From Limnochorda sp. L945t (GTDB taxonomy: Bacteria > Bacillota > Limnochordia > Limnochordales > Geochordaceae), in NCBI RefSeq assembly GCF_035593305.1, contig NZ_CP141615.1:1364001-1428000 (forward strand): a DNA stretch of 64,000 bases, in the 5' to 3' direction. Position 1 is the first letter of the stretch, and each line of letters starts with the position of its first letter. Position numbers and translations under genes: made by a program. Shown here piece after piece: positions 28,727 to 37,843 of this stretch. Under the pieces are notes generated by a model that was given only the letters and a program-made list of their open reading frames with translations, was not told the DNA's origin and ran no database searches.

Positions 28727-30463
28727 TCAGGACCCGGCCATGATCAAGTGCTCCACGATGGGTCCCAGGGCCAGCGCCGGGAAGAAGTTGAGCCCGCCCA
28801 CCACGATGACGACCGCCACGAGCCACGCCACGAACAGGGGCGACGCCGTCGGCAAGGTCCCCGGGCCCGGCGGCACGATCTTCTTGCGGGCAAGCGAACC
28901 GGCCAAAGCCAGGGCCGGCACCACGGCCCAATACCGCGCCATCAGCATGGCGAGCGACCCGAGCACGTTGTACACGGGCGTGTTGACCCCGAGCCCCCCG
29001 AACGCGCTCCCGTTGTTGTTGCCCATGGAGGCGAACGCGTACAGCACCTCGCTGAACCCGTGCGGTCCCGGATTGAAGACCGCAGCCCGCCCGGACGGCG
29101 TCATCAGCGCGATGGCGGTGGGGACCAACACCGCCAGCGGTACCACCAGGATGATGAGGGCCGCCATCTTCATCTCGAAGATCTCGATCTTCTTGCCCAG
29201 GTACTCCGGGGTGCGGCCGACCATGAGCCCGGCGACGAAGACCGCGGCGATGACGAAGGCGAGCATCCCGTACAGCCCCGACCCGACGCCGCCGAAGACC
29301 ACCTCGCCGAGCATCATGAGGAACATGGGTACGAACCCGCCCAACGGCACGTACGAGTCGTGCATGGAGTTGACCGAACCGTTGGAGGCGGCCGTGGTTG
29401 CTGTCGCCCATAGCGCCGATCCGGCAACGCCGAAGCGGACCTCTTTGCCCTCCATGTTGCCACCGGCTGTCGCCTGATCGACGCCCAGCCTAGCAAGCGC
29501 GGGGTTGCCGGCCGACTCCTGCCAGTAGACCACCCCCAGCATCGCGACGAAGATGACCGTCATGGCAGCGAAGATGGCCCACCCCTGCCGGGTGTCGCCG
29601 ACCATCTTCCCGAACGTGTACGTGAGCGCCGCCGGGATGAGCAGGAGCGACAGCATCTCGACGAAGTTGCTGAGCGGCGTCGGGTTCTCCAGCGGGTGTG
29701 CGGAGTTGGCGTTGAAAAAGCCGCCGCCGTTGGTGCCGAGCTGCTTGATGATGACCTGGGACGCGACCGGCCCCACCGCGATGGCCTGTTCCCGGACGAG
29801 ATGCCCTTCACTGTCCCGCACCGGTTCCACCAGACTCGCCTTCTGGTAGGGCGCCAGCGTCTGCGGCACGCCCTGCCAGACGAGCAGCAGCGCCCCGATG
29901 ACGGCCAGCGGCAAGAGGATGTAAAGGTTGCTGCGCACCAGATCGACCCAGAAGTTGCCGATGCGCTCGGACGACTTGCGACGAAAGCCCCGGATGAGGG
30001 CGACGAGCGCTGCCATGCCGGTGCCGGCGGAGACGAAGTTCTGCACCGTGAGACCCGCCATCTGGGTGAAATAGCTCAGCGTCGTCTCGCCGCCGTAGGC
30101 TTGCCAGTTGGTGTTGGTGCCAAACGAGACCGCCGTGTTGAGCGCCAGGTCGGGCGGGCCAACGGCGCCCACGTGCTCCGGGTTGAGCGGGAGCCACTGC
30201 TGCACTCGCTCTAGCCCGTACAGCAGCAGGATCCCGAAGAGGTTGAAGAGCAGCAGCGCCCCGGCGTATTGCTTCCACGTCATCTCGCGCTCGGGCAAGG
30301 TCCCCGCCAACCGGTACAGCCACCGCTCCAACGGCCCCAGCACGGGCGAGAGCAGGGTGCGCTCCCCCTCGTACACCCTCGCCATGTAGATGCCGAGGGG
30401 TTTCGTGAAGGCGATCAACACCAGCAAGTAGAGGAGGATCTGCAACCACCCCGAGGGGCTCAT
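28727..30463 (-). CDS. kdpA: Potassium-transporting ATPase KdpA subunit
   Basis: A 578-residue channel-like subunit with about ten membrane helices. Selectivity-filter loops are visible: [31 protein letters not shown] and [13 protein letters not shown]. KdpA binds and conducts K+. Its ATG overlaps the kdpF stop by 4 bp (ATGA). It is 20 residues longer than the E. coli protein, with the extra residues in loops. Confidence 0.97.
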   Translation of the reverse strand: MSPSGWLQILLYLLVLIAFTKPLGIYMARVYEGERTLLSPVLGPLERWLYRLAGTLPEREMTWKQYAGALLLFNLFGILLLYGLERVQQWLPLNPEHVGAVGPPDLALNTAVSFGTNTNWQAYGGETTLSYFTQMAGLTVQNFVSAGTGMAALVALIRGFRRKSSERIGNFWVDLVRSNLYILLPLAVIGALLLVWQGVPQTLAPYQKASLVEPVRDSEGHLVREQAIAVGPVASQVIIKQLGTNGGGFFNANSAHPLENPTPLSNFVEMLSLLLIPAALTYTFGKMVGDTRQGWAIFAAMTVIFVAMLGVVYWQESAGNPALARLGVDQATAGGNMEGKEVRFGVAGSALWATATTAASNGSVNSMHDSYVPLGGFVPMFLMMLGEVVFGGVGSGLYGMLAFVIAAVFVAGLMVGRTPEYLGKKIEIFEMKMAALIILVVPLAVLVPTAIALMTPSGRAAVFNPGPHGFSEVLYAFASMGNNNGSAFGGLGVNTPVYNVLGSLAMLMARYWAVVPALALAGSLARKKIVPPGPGTLPTASPLFVAWLVAVVIVVGGLNFFPALALGPIVEHLIMAGS

Positions 30464-30543
30464 TCGAACACCTCCGGCTTCAAGAGCGCCACGACCAGGT
30501 AGACGAACATCCCGACGGCCACGATCAGCCCGACGACCTGCAC
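30460..30543 (-). CDS. kdpF: KdpF small membrane subunit
   Basis: A 27-residue reading frame on the minus strand, GTG 30543 to TGA 30460-30462. It begins [10 protein letters not shown], is a single membrane helix and ends ALLKPEVFE. The helix followed by a short polar end with EXF matches KdpF, which is 29 residues in E. coli and sits between KdpA and KdpB. The 4-bp ATGA overlap with kdpA supports it. GTG start; the upstream ATG is out of frame. Confidence 0.85.
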   Translation of the reverse strand: MQVVGLIVAVGMFVYLVVALLKPEVFE

Positions 30544-30562
30544 CGTTCCATCCGCCCTTTCC

Positions 30563-30649
30563 TCAGCGCACCCGGTCCAGCACCTCGACCATGCCCCACG
30601 TCGCGACGAAGAACAGGGCGACCAGCGCGATGCTCAGGAGATCCCCCAT
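30563..30649 (-). CDS. Single-span microprotein leading the kdp operon
   Basis: A 28-residue reading frame, ATG 30649 to TGA 30563-30565, lying 19 bp upstream of kdpF. It begins [10 protein letters not shown], contains FFVATWG within a single hydrophobic helix, and ends VEVLDRVR, a charged tail expected to face the cytoplasm. I recall short proteins of this form (membrane helix, a Trp, then a Glu/Asp-Arg end) before kdpF in other bacteria, but no function is known. It is unrelated in sequence to KdpF. Could be a second accessory peptide of the pump or a leader peptide. Confidence 0.55.
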   Translation of the reverse strand: MGDLLSIALVALFFVATWGMVEVLDRVR

Positions 30650-30939
30650 GGCCCTTCGTTGGACCGTCCCTTCCCTTCTCCAGCATGCCCGCCCCGGCGG
30701 CCCACACGCCCATGACCGGGAACGGGCTCCCTTCCATCTTGCAGCCGCTGCCCGTCAACCGATCGGCAAAGCCACGGCGCCGTCCATCAAGGATGTGTCA
30801 AGACGACCGCCACGGAGATGGAGTCCCCCTCGGCCCGGCACCACACGGCCGGGCGGCAGGAGAACCGGCAGCTTCGGCCCGAATGGGTAAAGCGTACCGG
30901 CAACCCTGGGCACGAACCTCTCGAGGGGGTGCAGGCGCC
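30650..30939. other. Intergenic region between kdp and the chemoreceptor gene
   Basis: About 290 bp separates the two divergent genes. The minus strand has TTGACA at about 30799-30794 and TTGACG near 30762 but neither has a good -10 at proper distance. No KdpE site could be assigned. A GGCAAAGCCACGG block on the plus strand (30765-30777) is discussed under rejected items. Confidence 0.4.
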
Positions 30940-32214
30940 GTGCGCTCGTTGGCCGTCCTCGTCTGGCTGCGCCTTCTTCTCGCCGCCCTGGGGGTGGCGC
31001 TCCTGGCGGCAGCGGCGGCCGGGGCGATGGGCCTGCCTTTGCCCGCCGGGCCGTACGGGTGGGTGCTCGGGCTCGGCGCCGTCGTAGCGGCAGCCGTGGC
31101 CGCGGCGGTGGGGACCGCCTTCGTGCATCCTCTTTTCCACGCGCCCATCGTCCATGCCATCACGGGCCTCACGGCGATGAGCGACCGGCTCGACCTGACC
31201 TACCGGATCCCCTTCCGCGCCCCTGACGAGCGAGGCGAGCTCGTCCACCAGGTCAACCGGGTGATCAAGGGCTTCCACACCGTCCTCGCGCAGATCGTGG
31301 AGCAGGCCAGGGTCCTGACCGAGGTGGGCCAACGGCTGGCGGGGGTGACCCACAAGACCGCGGAGTGGTCGCAACAGATCGCGACCGCGGTCGCGCAACT
31401 GGCGTCCACGGCTGAGGCGCAGGCTCGCCAGACCCAGGAGGTGTCCGAGTCCGTGGCCCGGCTCATGGCCCAGGCGCGCCGGCTCGCAGAGGAGACCGCC
31501 GAGGCGGCGGGCCAGGCAGCCATCGCCGGGGAAGCGTCGGGCGAGTCGGATCGCCTGGCCACCCAGGCAGCGGCGCTGGCCGACGCCGCGCTCCGGGCCG
31601 CCCGGCAAAGCCGGGAGCTGGCCGGCCGGCTCCTCGAGGCGGTAACCCAGGTGGAGCAGGTCCTCCGGCTCGTCGACGAGGTGGCCCAGCAGACCAACTT
31701 GCTGGCCCTCAACGCCGCCATCGAGGCCGCCCGGGCCGGAGAGCAGGGCCGGGGCTTCGCGGTGGTGGCTCAGGAGGTACGCCGGCTGGCCGGGCGCTCG
31801 TCGGAGGCGGTCGCCCAGGCGTCCCGGTGGTTTTCCGCCATCCGCGAGGCGGTCGACGCCGCCGGCAAGGCGGCCGGAGAGGCCGACGAGGCGGCCTCCC
31901 GGCAGGCGGAGCAGATGCAGGAGCTGGCGGCGGCTCACCGCCGCATCCACGAGGCCGTGGAGCGCATCGCCGCGTTCACGCGCCGCACGGCCGACAGGGC
32001 GGAGGCCCTGGCCACGAACGGCGACGCGATTCAAAAGGCGGCGGCCGCCATGACCGCCCACTCGCAGGAGCTGGCCGCCGGGGTGCAGCAGGTGTCGAGC
32101 GCCGTCCAGCAGCAGGCCTCCACCGCCCAGGAGACCTCGGCGCAGTCCGACGCCGTGGCCCGATCCGCGGAGGGGCTGCGGGCCCTGGCGGCCCGGTTCA
32201 AGACGGAGTCCTGA
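30940..32214 (+). CDS. Methyl-accepting chemotaxis-type receptor without sensor domain
   Basis: A 424-residue protein from GTG 30940, which has GAGGGGG 10 nt upstream; ATG 30883 is an alternative without ribosome site. Two membrane helices (about 5-30 and 37-62) are separated by only a few residues, so there is no extracellular ligand domain. A linker (about 75-130) is followed by an Ala-rich coiled coil containing the conserved hairpin tip [20 protein letters not shown]. The tip is what binds CheA/CheW. No che genes are nearby. It may sense membrane or internal state. It converges on modB with a 17-bp overlap of ends. Confidence 0.85.
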   Translation: MRSLAVLVWLRLLLAALGVALLAAAAAGAMGLPLPAGPYGWVLGLGAVVAAAVAAAVGTAFVHPLFHAPIVHAITGLTAMSDRLDLTYRIPFRAPDERGELVHQVNRVIKGFHTVLAQIVEQARVLTEVGQRLAGVTHKTAEWSQQIATAVAQLASTAEAQARQTQEVSESVARLMAQARRLAEETAEAAGQAAIAGEASGESDRLATQAAALADAALRAARQSRELAGRLLEAVTQVEQVLRLVDEVAQQTNLLALNAAIEAARAGEQGRGFAVVAQEVRRLAGRSSEAVAQASRWFSAIREAVDAAGKAAGEADEAASRQAEQMQELAAAHRRIHEAVERIAAFTRRTADRAEALATNGDAIQKAAAAMTAHSQELAAGVQQVSSAVQQQASTAQETSAQSDAVARSAEGLRALAARFKTES

Positions 32215-32923
32215 CCGGCTCCGCCACGGCGCCGCGCGCGGGGGCGCCGGCCGTTCGCCGGGCAGGGGACCACCCGGGTACCCGGCGGCCCCACCGCATG
32301 CCCGCCCACATCACCACGCCGACCAGCGCCACCAGCATCGCCGACAGCTGCCCGGCCTCGTTCATGTGGCCCGCCTGCACGGCCGCGTAAATGGCCACCG
32401 GCATGGTCTGCGTACGCCCCGGAATGTTACCGGCGACCATCAGCGTTGCGCCGAACTCTCCCATGGCCCTGGCAAAGGCCAACAGCACGCCGACGGCCAC
32501 GCCGGGCCAGGCAAGGGGCAGCAGCATGTGGCGCAGGATGGCGAGCCGCCCGGCTCCGTCCACCTGGGCCGCCTCCACCACCTCCGCAGGGACGTCCTCC
32601 AGGGCGATGCGGGCGGCTTGCACCAGCAGCGGCAGCGATACGATGGCCGAGGCCATCATGGCGGCGTAGGGGGTGAAGATGAGCGAGCCCCACCCCAGCG
32701 CGCGCATGAGCCCGCCAACCGGCCCGCTGCGCCCGACCAGGAGCAGGAGGCCGTAGCCCACCACGGTCGGGGGCAGCACGATCGGCAAGTTGACCACCAC
32801 GTCCAGGAGCTGGCGGCCCCGGAAGCGTCCGTAAGCCAGCAGCCAGGCCAGCAACACTCCGGCCACCAGGTTGGCTCCGGTGGCCATCGAGGCCACCCAG
32901 AGGGAGATCGCGATGCTGCTCAT
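32198..32923 (-). CDS. modB: Molybdate ABC transporter permease
   Basis: A 241-residue permease with about five membrane helices and the EAA loop [20 protein letters not shown] placed in the cytoplasm. The start [11 protein letters not shown]-like helix and the segment [17 protein letters not shown] are typical of ModB/CysW proteins. It lies 13 bp after modA. No ModC ATPase is in the window, so the ATPase must be elsewhere. Confidence 0.9.
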   Translation of the reverse strand: MSSIAISLWVASMATGANLVAGVLLAWLLAYGRFRGRQLLDVVVNLPIVLPPTVVGYGLLLLVGRSGPVGGLMRALGWGSLIFTPYAAMMASAIVSLPLLVQAARIALEDVPAEVVEAAQVDGAGRLAILRHMLLPLAWPGVAVGVLLAFARAMGEFGATLMVAGNIPGRTQTMPVAIYAAVQAGHMNEAGQLSAMLVALVGVVMWAGMRWGRRVPGWSPARRTAGAPARGAVAEPVRTPS

Positions 32924-32936
32924 ATGGGCGCGCCGC

Positions 32937-33719
32937 TCACGAACCCGGGAGGAAACCGTACTTCTCCAACATCGCCCGGACCTCGTCGCTCAGCAGCCAC
33001 TCGACGAACGCCCGCGCCTCTTGCGGATGAGGGGCATCCCGCAGCACGGCCACGGGGTAGACCACCGGGCGGTGACTGCCCTCGGGGGCCGTCGCTACGA
33101 CCTGCACCTTCCCCCCGGCGATGGCTGCGTCGGTGGCGTAGACGATGCCCGCGTCCACCTCGCCTGCTTGCACGTAAGCGAGCGTTTGCCGGACGTCCTC
33201 CCCCAATACGAGCTTGGGCTGCACCGCCTCCCACAGGCCCAGGGACTCCAGCACCTCCTCGCCGTACTGCCCCGCCGGCACGTGGGCCGGGTTACCCAGG
33301 GCGATCCGCCGGACCTGCGGGGCCCGCAGGTCTTGCCATCCCCGCAGCGTCCCGCCGGGCCCTCCGCCCGCCGGCCGCACCAGCACCACCACGTTGCGCG
33401 CCATGACCCGCACACTCTTGCCGTCGATGAAACCTTGCTTCACGAGCGAGTCGGTCACGGCCTGGCTCACGCTGATGAACACGTCCACGGGGGCCCCCTG
33501 TTCGATCTGCCGCTGGAGGCTGCCGGACGAACCCATGTTGAGCTGGACGTTGACGTCCGGATGGCGGGCCTCGAAGCTCGTCTTCGCCTCCCGGAGCAAA
33601 TCCGTGAGGCTCGCCGCGGCCGACACGAGGAGATCGGTGCGCCTGGCTCCCGCCGCAGGGCCGCCCCAGACCACCACCACGGCCAGGGCGAGCACCCCGA
33701 TCATCCTGCGCATCTGCAT
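32937..33719 (-). CDS. modA: Molybdate ABC transporter substrate-binding protein
   Basis: A 260-residue periplasmic-type binding protein. An N-terminal hydrophobic signal (MRRMIGVLALAVVVVWGG) ends at an Ala-Gly-Ala site without a lipobox cysteine. The ModA pattern follows: LLVSAAASLTDLLREA, NMGSSGSLQRQIEQGAPVDV and IALGNPAHVPAGQYGEE. It binds molybdate or tungstate outside the membrane. ATG 33719 has GGGGGG about 8 nt upstream. It is the first gene of modA-modB. Confidence 0.92.
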   Translation of the reverse strand: MQMRRMIGVLALAVVVVWGGPAAGARRTDLLVSAAASLTDLLREAKTSFEARHPDVNVQLNMGSSGSLQRQIEQGAPVDVFISVSQAVTDSLVKQGFIDGKSVRVMARNVVVLVRPAGGGPGGTLRGWQDLRAPQVRRIALGNPAHVPAGQYGEEVLESLGLWEAVQPKLVLGEDVRQTLAYVQAGEVDAGIVYATDAAIAGGKVQVVATAPEGSHRPVVYPVAVLRDAPHPQEARAFVEWLLSDEVRAMLEKYGFLPGS

Positions 33720-33822
33720 GGCTTGAGCCCCCCGTCTGCGATAGTCCTCGTTCCCCTGCCGGGACGCAAGCGACACCTGCTGGACGCACGTATATTTGTC
33801 GTGCCGCGGGAGATTCCTTCCC

Positions 33823-33888
33823 GAGCCGCCCCGTCCTCTCTCCCGACCCACCCCGTCCTCTCTCCCGAGCCACCCCGTCCTCTCTTGC
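33823..33888. repeat. Three tandem 22-bp repeats between modA and the MFS gene
   Basis: Three direct copies at 33823-33844, 33845-33866 and 33867-33888 share the core CCCGTCCTCTCT and differ at two or three positions. They lie in the divergent intergenic region, next to an AT-rich CGTATATTTG stretch (33789-33798). Possible multi-copy operator or plain slippage repeat. Confidence 0.7.
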
Positions 33889-33944
33889 GCAGGACGGTCG
33901 GACAGCGTGTCGAAGGTCAACGCCCGTGTGCAGGCGACGCCGGC

Positions 33945-35165
33945 ATGCGTGAGCTTCACCTCCTCGGGGTACTGCGTCACCGGGACTTCCGGCTGCTGTG
34001 GAGCGGCCAGCTCGTGAGCAACCTGGGTGACGCCGCCTCCGCATTGGCCCTGGCATGGCTGGTTCAAGAGGAGACCCACTCCGCGTTGATGGTCGGCGCG
34101 GTCATGGTGGCGTTCGCGGCCCCTCTGGTGGTGGCCGCCCCCGTGGCCGGGCTCGTGGTCGACCGGGTCGACAAGCGGGGGCTCATGGTGTGGTGCGACG
34201 CGATCCGGTTCGGCCTCATCGCGCTGCTGGCAGCGCTGTACGCCTCGGGGCGGTTGAGCATCGCCGCGGTGCCCGTCTTCGCTCTCGCCGTCGGAACGGC
34301 CACCGCTTTTTTCGAGCCGGCGCGCCAGTCGAGCCTGATCCACCTCGTCGACCCCGGCGAACTCTCCCAGGCCAACGCCGTCAGCATGCTCACCCGCCAG
34401 ATTGCCCAGCTGGTCGGCCCCACCGCGGCGGGGCTGGTGGTCGCCCGGTGGGGGATCGCTTCGGCGCTGTGGTTCCACGCCGCATCCTACGGCGTGTCGG
34501 CCCTCGCCGTGGGGAGCATGCGCTGGCGTTCGGAGCCGGGCCTGACCGCGCCGGGACGCTGGCCAGGGGTCATCGACGACCTGAAGGCTGGCCTGCGGAT
34601 GATCGGGGCCCACCCGCTGCTCCGGATCGTCTTTGCCCTGGCCGTGGTCGTCAACTTCGCGATGGCGCCCGTCCCGGTCGTGCTCCCGCTTTACGTGGCG
34701 ACCGTGACGCACCAGGGACCGGTGGGGCTCGGGCTGGTGCAGGGCACCATGGGCATGGGGATGCTGGCCGGGTCTCTCCTCATGAGCGCCGTCGGCGGGC
34801 GGTGGGCCAAAGGGCCGACCGGGATCGGCGGCCTGTGGACCATGGCCTCGAGCATGTTGCTCGCGGGATGGAGCCGCACGCCGCTAGGGGCCGGACTTGC
34901 CTTTGCCGTATGGGGGGCGGCCGGCCCTCTGGTCAACGTCCCCGTGGTCACCCTGGTACAGCAACAAGTGCCGCCGGAGCGGCAGGGTCAGGCTTTCGCG
35001 GCGTTCATGGCGGCCACGGTGGCCGCACAGCCCGTGGGCATGCTCCTGGCAGGTCTGGTGGGTGACCGCTGGGGCGCCCCGGCGGTCTTTCTCGCGGTCT
35101 CTTTGCTGCTGGCCGCGGTCAGCCTGGCGGCCACGGCAGCCCGGCCGCTCCGCTTCGCCCGGTGA
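33945..35165 (+). CDS. MFS transporter (MdtG/enterobactin-exporter-like)
   Basis: A 406-residue protein of about 12 membrane helices, beginning RHRDFRLLWSGQLVSNLGD, the usual N-terminus of this MFS exporter group, and with the loop-2/3 motif GLVVDRVDKRGLMVW. A second half after a loop at about 195-215 repeats the fold. Members export drugs or small metabolites; the substrate cannot be told. Its ATG is at 33945, with only a weak ribosome site. Stands alone before ctaA. Confidence 0.85.
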   Translation: MRELHLLGVLRHRDFRLLWSGQLVSNLGDAASALALAWLVQEETHSALMVGAVMVAFAAPLVVAAPVAGLVVDRVDKRGLMVWCDAIRFGLIALLAALYASGRLSIAAVPVFALAVGTATAFFEPARQSSLIHLVDPGELSQANAVSMLTRQIAQLVGPTAAGLVVARWGIASALWFHAASYGVSALAVGSMRWRSEPGLTAPGRWPGVIDDLKAGLRMIGAHPLLRIVFALAVVVNFAMAPVPVVLPLYVATVTHQGPVGLGLVQGTMGMGMLAGSLLMSAVGGRWAKGPTGIGGLWTMASSMLLAGWSRTPLGAGLAFAVWGAAGPLVNVPVVTLVQQQVPPERQGQAFAAFMAATVAAQPVGMLLAGLVGDRWGAPAVFLAVSLLLAAVSLAATAARPLRFAR

Positions 35166-35233
35166 CGGAGCCCGGACAAGGGGAATGAGACGCCTTATCG
35201 AAGCTCTTCTCCGGCTCGAGGGGGGCGCCCTTC

Positions 35234-36160
35234 ATGCTGAAGCGCTACGCCGCCGCCACGTCGCTCGGGATGTTGCTGCTCCTGGTGTCCGGGGTCCTGG
35301 TGACGACGACGGGATCCGCCGCCGGGTGCGGTAACGCCTGGCCTTTTTGCGACGGTGACTGGTCGTCGCTTGCCACCTGGATCGAGGTCAATCACCGGCT
35401 CGTGACCGGCGTACTGGGCCTCATGGTGGCCAGCCTGTCCATCCTGGCCTGGAGAGCCCACCGGGAGGACCGCGACGTGCGGTGGATGGCGGGGGCCTCC
35501 GTCTTCCTGCTGCTGCTCCAGTCATGGTTGGGGGCGGCTGCGGTCATGTGGGGTTCGACGCCGGCGGTGCTGGCCACGCACTTCGGGGTCTCGCTGGCCG
35601 CCTTCGGGGCCGTCTTCCTGCTCGGCGTTCGCCTGGACCAGCTCGAGGGCCGCCACGCTTGCCTGCGGGGCCCGGTGTCGCCGGCGTTCCACCGGGCCGT
35701 ATGGGGAGCGCTGGCGCTGACGATGCTGGTCGTGTACGCAGGCGCGTACCTGCGCCACACTCATACCGGCCTGGCCTGCCTTGGATGGCCCCTGTGCGGA
35801 GAGACCCCGATCCCGCCGCCCGGCACGCCCGCCTTCTTGGGGCTCGTGCACCGCCTGCTCGCCGGTCTGTTGCTCCTCGTCGTGGCCTACGCCGGGCACC
35901 TGGCCCGGCGCTTGCGCCACGAGCGGCCCGACCTGTTCGCGGGGAGCGTGACGGCGCTGGGGTTGCTGGTGGCCCAGGCGCTCAGCGGCGCGCTGGTCAT
36001 CGCCACGCGCAGTTCCATCGCCGCCAATGTGCTGCACTCTGCCTTGTTGATCGGGTTCGCGGCCAGCTTGCTCTACCTGGGGTTGCAGATCACGCCACTG
36101 CCCGCTCCCCGGCGCCAGGAGGCCCCGCAGGTGGGGCCCGCGGCCCCCTCCCAGCACTGA
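35234..36160 (+). CDS. ctaA: Haem A synthase-like protein (CtaA/COX15)
   Basis: A 308-residue membrane protein with eight helices in two similar halves. Haem-binding E51 and H54 lie in WIEVNHRL; further histidines are in ATHFG, GLVHRLLAG and NVLHSALL. The cysteine pairs CGNAWPFC (32-39) and CLGWPLC match the disulfide loops of Bacillus CtaA. It converts haem O to haem A for cytochrome oxidases. No ctaB or oxidase genes adjoin it here. Good ribosome site GAGGGGGG. Confidence 0.9.
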   Translation: MLKRYAAATSLGMLLLLVSGVLVTTTGSAAGCGNAWPFCDGDWSSLATWIEVNHRLVTGVLGLMVASLSILAWRAHREDRDVRWMAGASVFLLLLQSWLGAAAVMWGSTPAVLATHFGVSLAAFGAVFLLGVRLDQLEGRHACLRGPVSPAFHRAVWGALALTMLVVYAGAYLRHTHTGLACLGWPLCGETPIPPPGTPAFLGLVHRLLAGLLLLVVAYAGHLARRLRHERPDLFAGSVTALGLLVAQALSGALVIATRSSIAANVLHSALLIGFAASLLYLGLQITPLPAPRRQEAPQVGPAAPSQH

Positions 36161-36172
36161 GCGGGCCAGTTC

Positions 36173-37630
36173 TCAGTAGGCTCCTTCGCCTCGCACCACG
36201 GCAGGGACGGTGACACCCAGCAGGTAGACGTCGAGCCAGACGGACCAGTTGCGGACGTAGTACGCGTCCATCCGGGCCCGATCCTCGAAGGTCGCGTCGG
36301 CCCGGCCCGACACCTGCCACAGCCCCGTCAGCCCGGGCCTCACCTGCACGTATAGCTGCAGCCCCTCCCCGTACTCCGGCACTTCGTCGGGCAGGAGGGG
36401 CCGCGGCCCGACCAGGCTCATCTCGCCCCGCAGCACGTTCCACAGCTGCGGGAGCTCGTCCAGGCTCGTCCGCCGCAGCCACTTCCCCACCCGGGTCACC
36501 CGGGGGTCGTCCGGCAGCTTGCGATGGCGCGCCCAGTGCGCCCGGGCCCGGGGATGGCTCGCCAGGTACGCCTCGAGCATGGCCTCGGCCCCGACCACCA
36601 TGGTCCGAAACTTCCACGCCCGAAACACTCGCCCGCCGCGCCCGACTCGCGGCTGGGCAAACAGGACGGGCCCGCGGGAGTCCAGCACGATCGCCAGGGC
36701 GACGAGCGCAAGCAGCGGAGCCGTCACCGCCAGCCCCACCAGGGCGAGGCCCACGTCGATCAGCCGTTTGACGTAGCGCGGTATGGGCTGGAGCAGGTTG
36801 CGCCGGATCTCGAGCGCCAGGATACCCTGCAGGTCTCGCGCCGCCATGCCCAGGCTCGGGACCCCGAACAGGTCCGGCACGATGCTGACCCGGGGAAACC
36901 CCTGGAGGTCCTTCTCCAGGATCTCGGTCAGCCGCTGGCGGGTCACCCCGGGCATGCAGACCACGGCGTGGCGGGCCCGGCCGTAGCTGGCGAAGCTCGG
37001 GGCGAGCTCCAGCCCCCCTACCGCGGCTACCCCGTCGTGGCGGGCGTCTGCCCTCCCGGGGTCGTCGTCGAGGATGGCGACGGGTTTGAGCCCCAGATCC
37101 GGCCGGCTCACGAGCCCCCGGACCAGCAACCGGCCGGTCTCCCCGGCCCCCAGGATGACCACCCGCTCCCCCCACCACGGCATGGAGGCCAGCATGCTGC
37201 GCACGCAGGCCCGCATCACCGGCAGGGCCACCACGCAGAGCCCCCACGAGATGAGCAGCACCAGGCGGGAGTAGGCGGCCCCGCCTCGAAACAGGAACGT
37301 GGCCGCCGCCAGAGTCAGGTAGACGAGCGTGGTGCCCCCCGCGTAGCGCCGGAGCTCTTCGACCGGCCCCAGCCCGTAGCCCGGGTAGAGCCCCACCGCC
37401 GCATAGACCGCCACCAACAACCCCAGCGCCGGCGCCAGCTGCAGATAGTCGGCGCGGTCGAGGTACCCTTCCATGGTGGCCCGGATCCCGACCGCCGCGG
37501 CCACGCTCGCGGCGACCACGAGAGCGTCGATGAGGATCAGGAGCGGTACGGGAAGCAGACGCAAGACCTCGGCCCGCACCCCTCCGGCCACCCGGAGGGC
37601 CGTGCGGGCTGCTTGAGCGGCGGGCTTCAA
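36173..37630 (-). CDS. Exopolysaccharide polyprenyl glycosylphosphotransferase
   Basis: A 485-residue membrane enzyme. Four N-terminal helices (about 25-125) are followed by a nucleotide-binding-like domain (about 140-270, VVILGAGETGRLL) and the C-terminal bacterial sugar transferase domain with KRLIDVGLALVGL, FRAWKFRTMV, KLPDDPRVTRVGKWLRRTSLDELPQ split around RRTSLDELPQLWNVLRG, and SLVGPRP. It transfers a sugar phosphate to undecaprenyl phosphate, starting polysaccharide units. The start is TTG 37630 with GAGAGGGG 7 nt upstream. A GT4 gene precedes it, but no flippase or polymerase genes are seen. Confidence 0.93.
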   Translation of the reverse strand: MKPAAQAARTALRVAGGVRAEVLRLLPVPLLILIDALVVAASVAAAVGIRATMEGYLDRADYLQLAPALGLLVAVYAAVGLYPGYGLGPVEELRRYAGGTTLVYLTLAAATFLFRGGAAYSRLVLLISWGLCVVALPVMRACVRSMLASMPWWGERVVILGAGETGRLLVRGLVSRPDLGLKPVAILDDDPGRADARHDGVAAVGGLELAPSFASYGRARHAVVCMPGVTRQRLTEILEKDLQGFPRVSIVPDLFGVPSLGMAARDLQGILALEIRRNLLQPIPRYVKRLIDVGLALVGLAVTAPLLALVALAIVLDSRGPVLFAQPRVGRGGRVFRAWKFRTMVVGAEAMLEAYLASHPRARAHWARHRKLPDDPRVTRVGKWLRRTSLDELPQLWNVLRGEMSLVGPRPLLPDEVPEYGEGLQLYVQVRPGLTGLWQVSGRADATFEDRARMDAYYVRNWSVWLDVYLLGVTVPAVVRGEGAY

Positions 37631-37843
37631 TCGCGAACCCCTCTCTGTTCAGGCCCCGCGGGCCTGTCGCCGCCTCCCTCCCGCCTTGCTCCCAGGTCGA
37701 AAGCATCGCCTCGCGCCCGGTACAACCTGTTCGACGCCGTGGCACGCCTTTTGGAGGTCGTGGAGGCCGGGCTGGATGGTAGGTTCCTCCGGAAAAGGCG
37801 CGCGATGGGTACTCCGGCTTGCGACGAGAGACCTCGAGGAGCG
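37631..37843. other. Gap between the GT4 gene and the sugar transferase gene
   Basis: About 210 bp with no recognised gene, promoter or RNA structure. It probably belongs to one minus-strand transcript running through both glycosyltransferase genes. Confidence 0.4.

Noticed and set aside
30765-30777. GGCAAAGCCACGG resembling the core of a GEMM-I (c-di-GMP) riboswitch upstream of the chemoreceptor gene
   Set aside because: The partner GGGCAAACC block, the GAAA tetraloop helix and the GGGTTACC-type closing region are missing, so the match is likely chance.
33785-33800. ModE-type operator around CGTATATTTG
   Set aside because: Only one half-site-like CGTATAT is present, with no second arm at ModE spacing.
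33823-33888. CRISPR array
   Set aside because: The three repeats are directly adjacent with no spacers and there are no cas genes.
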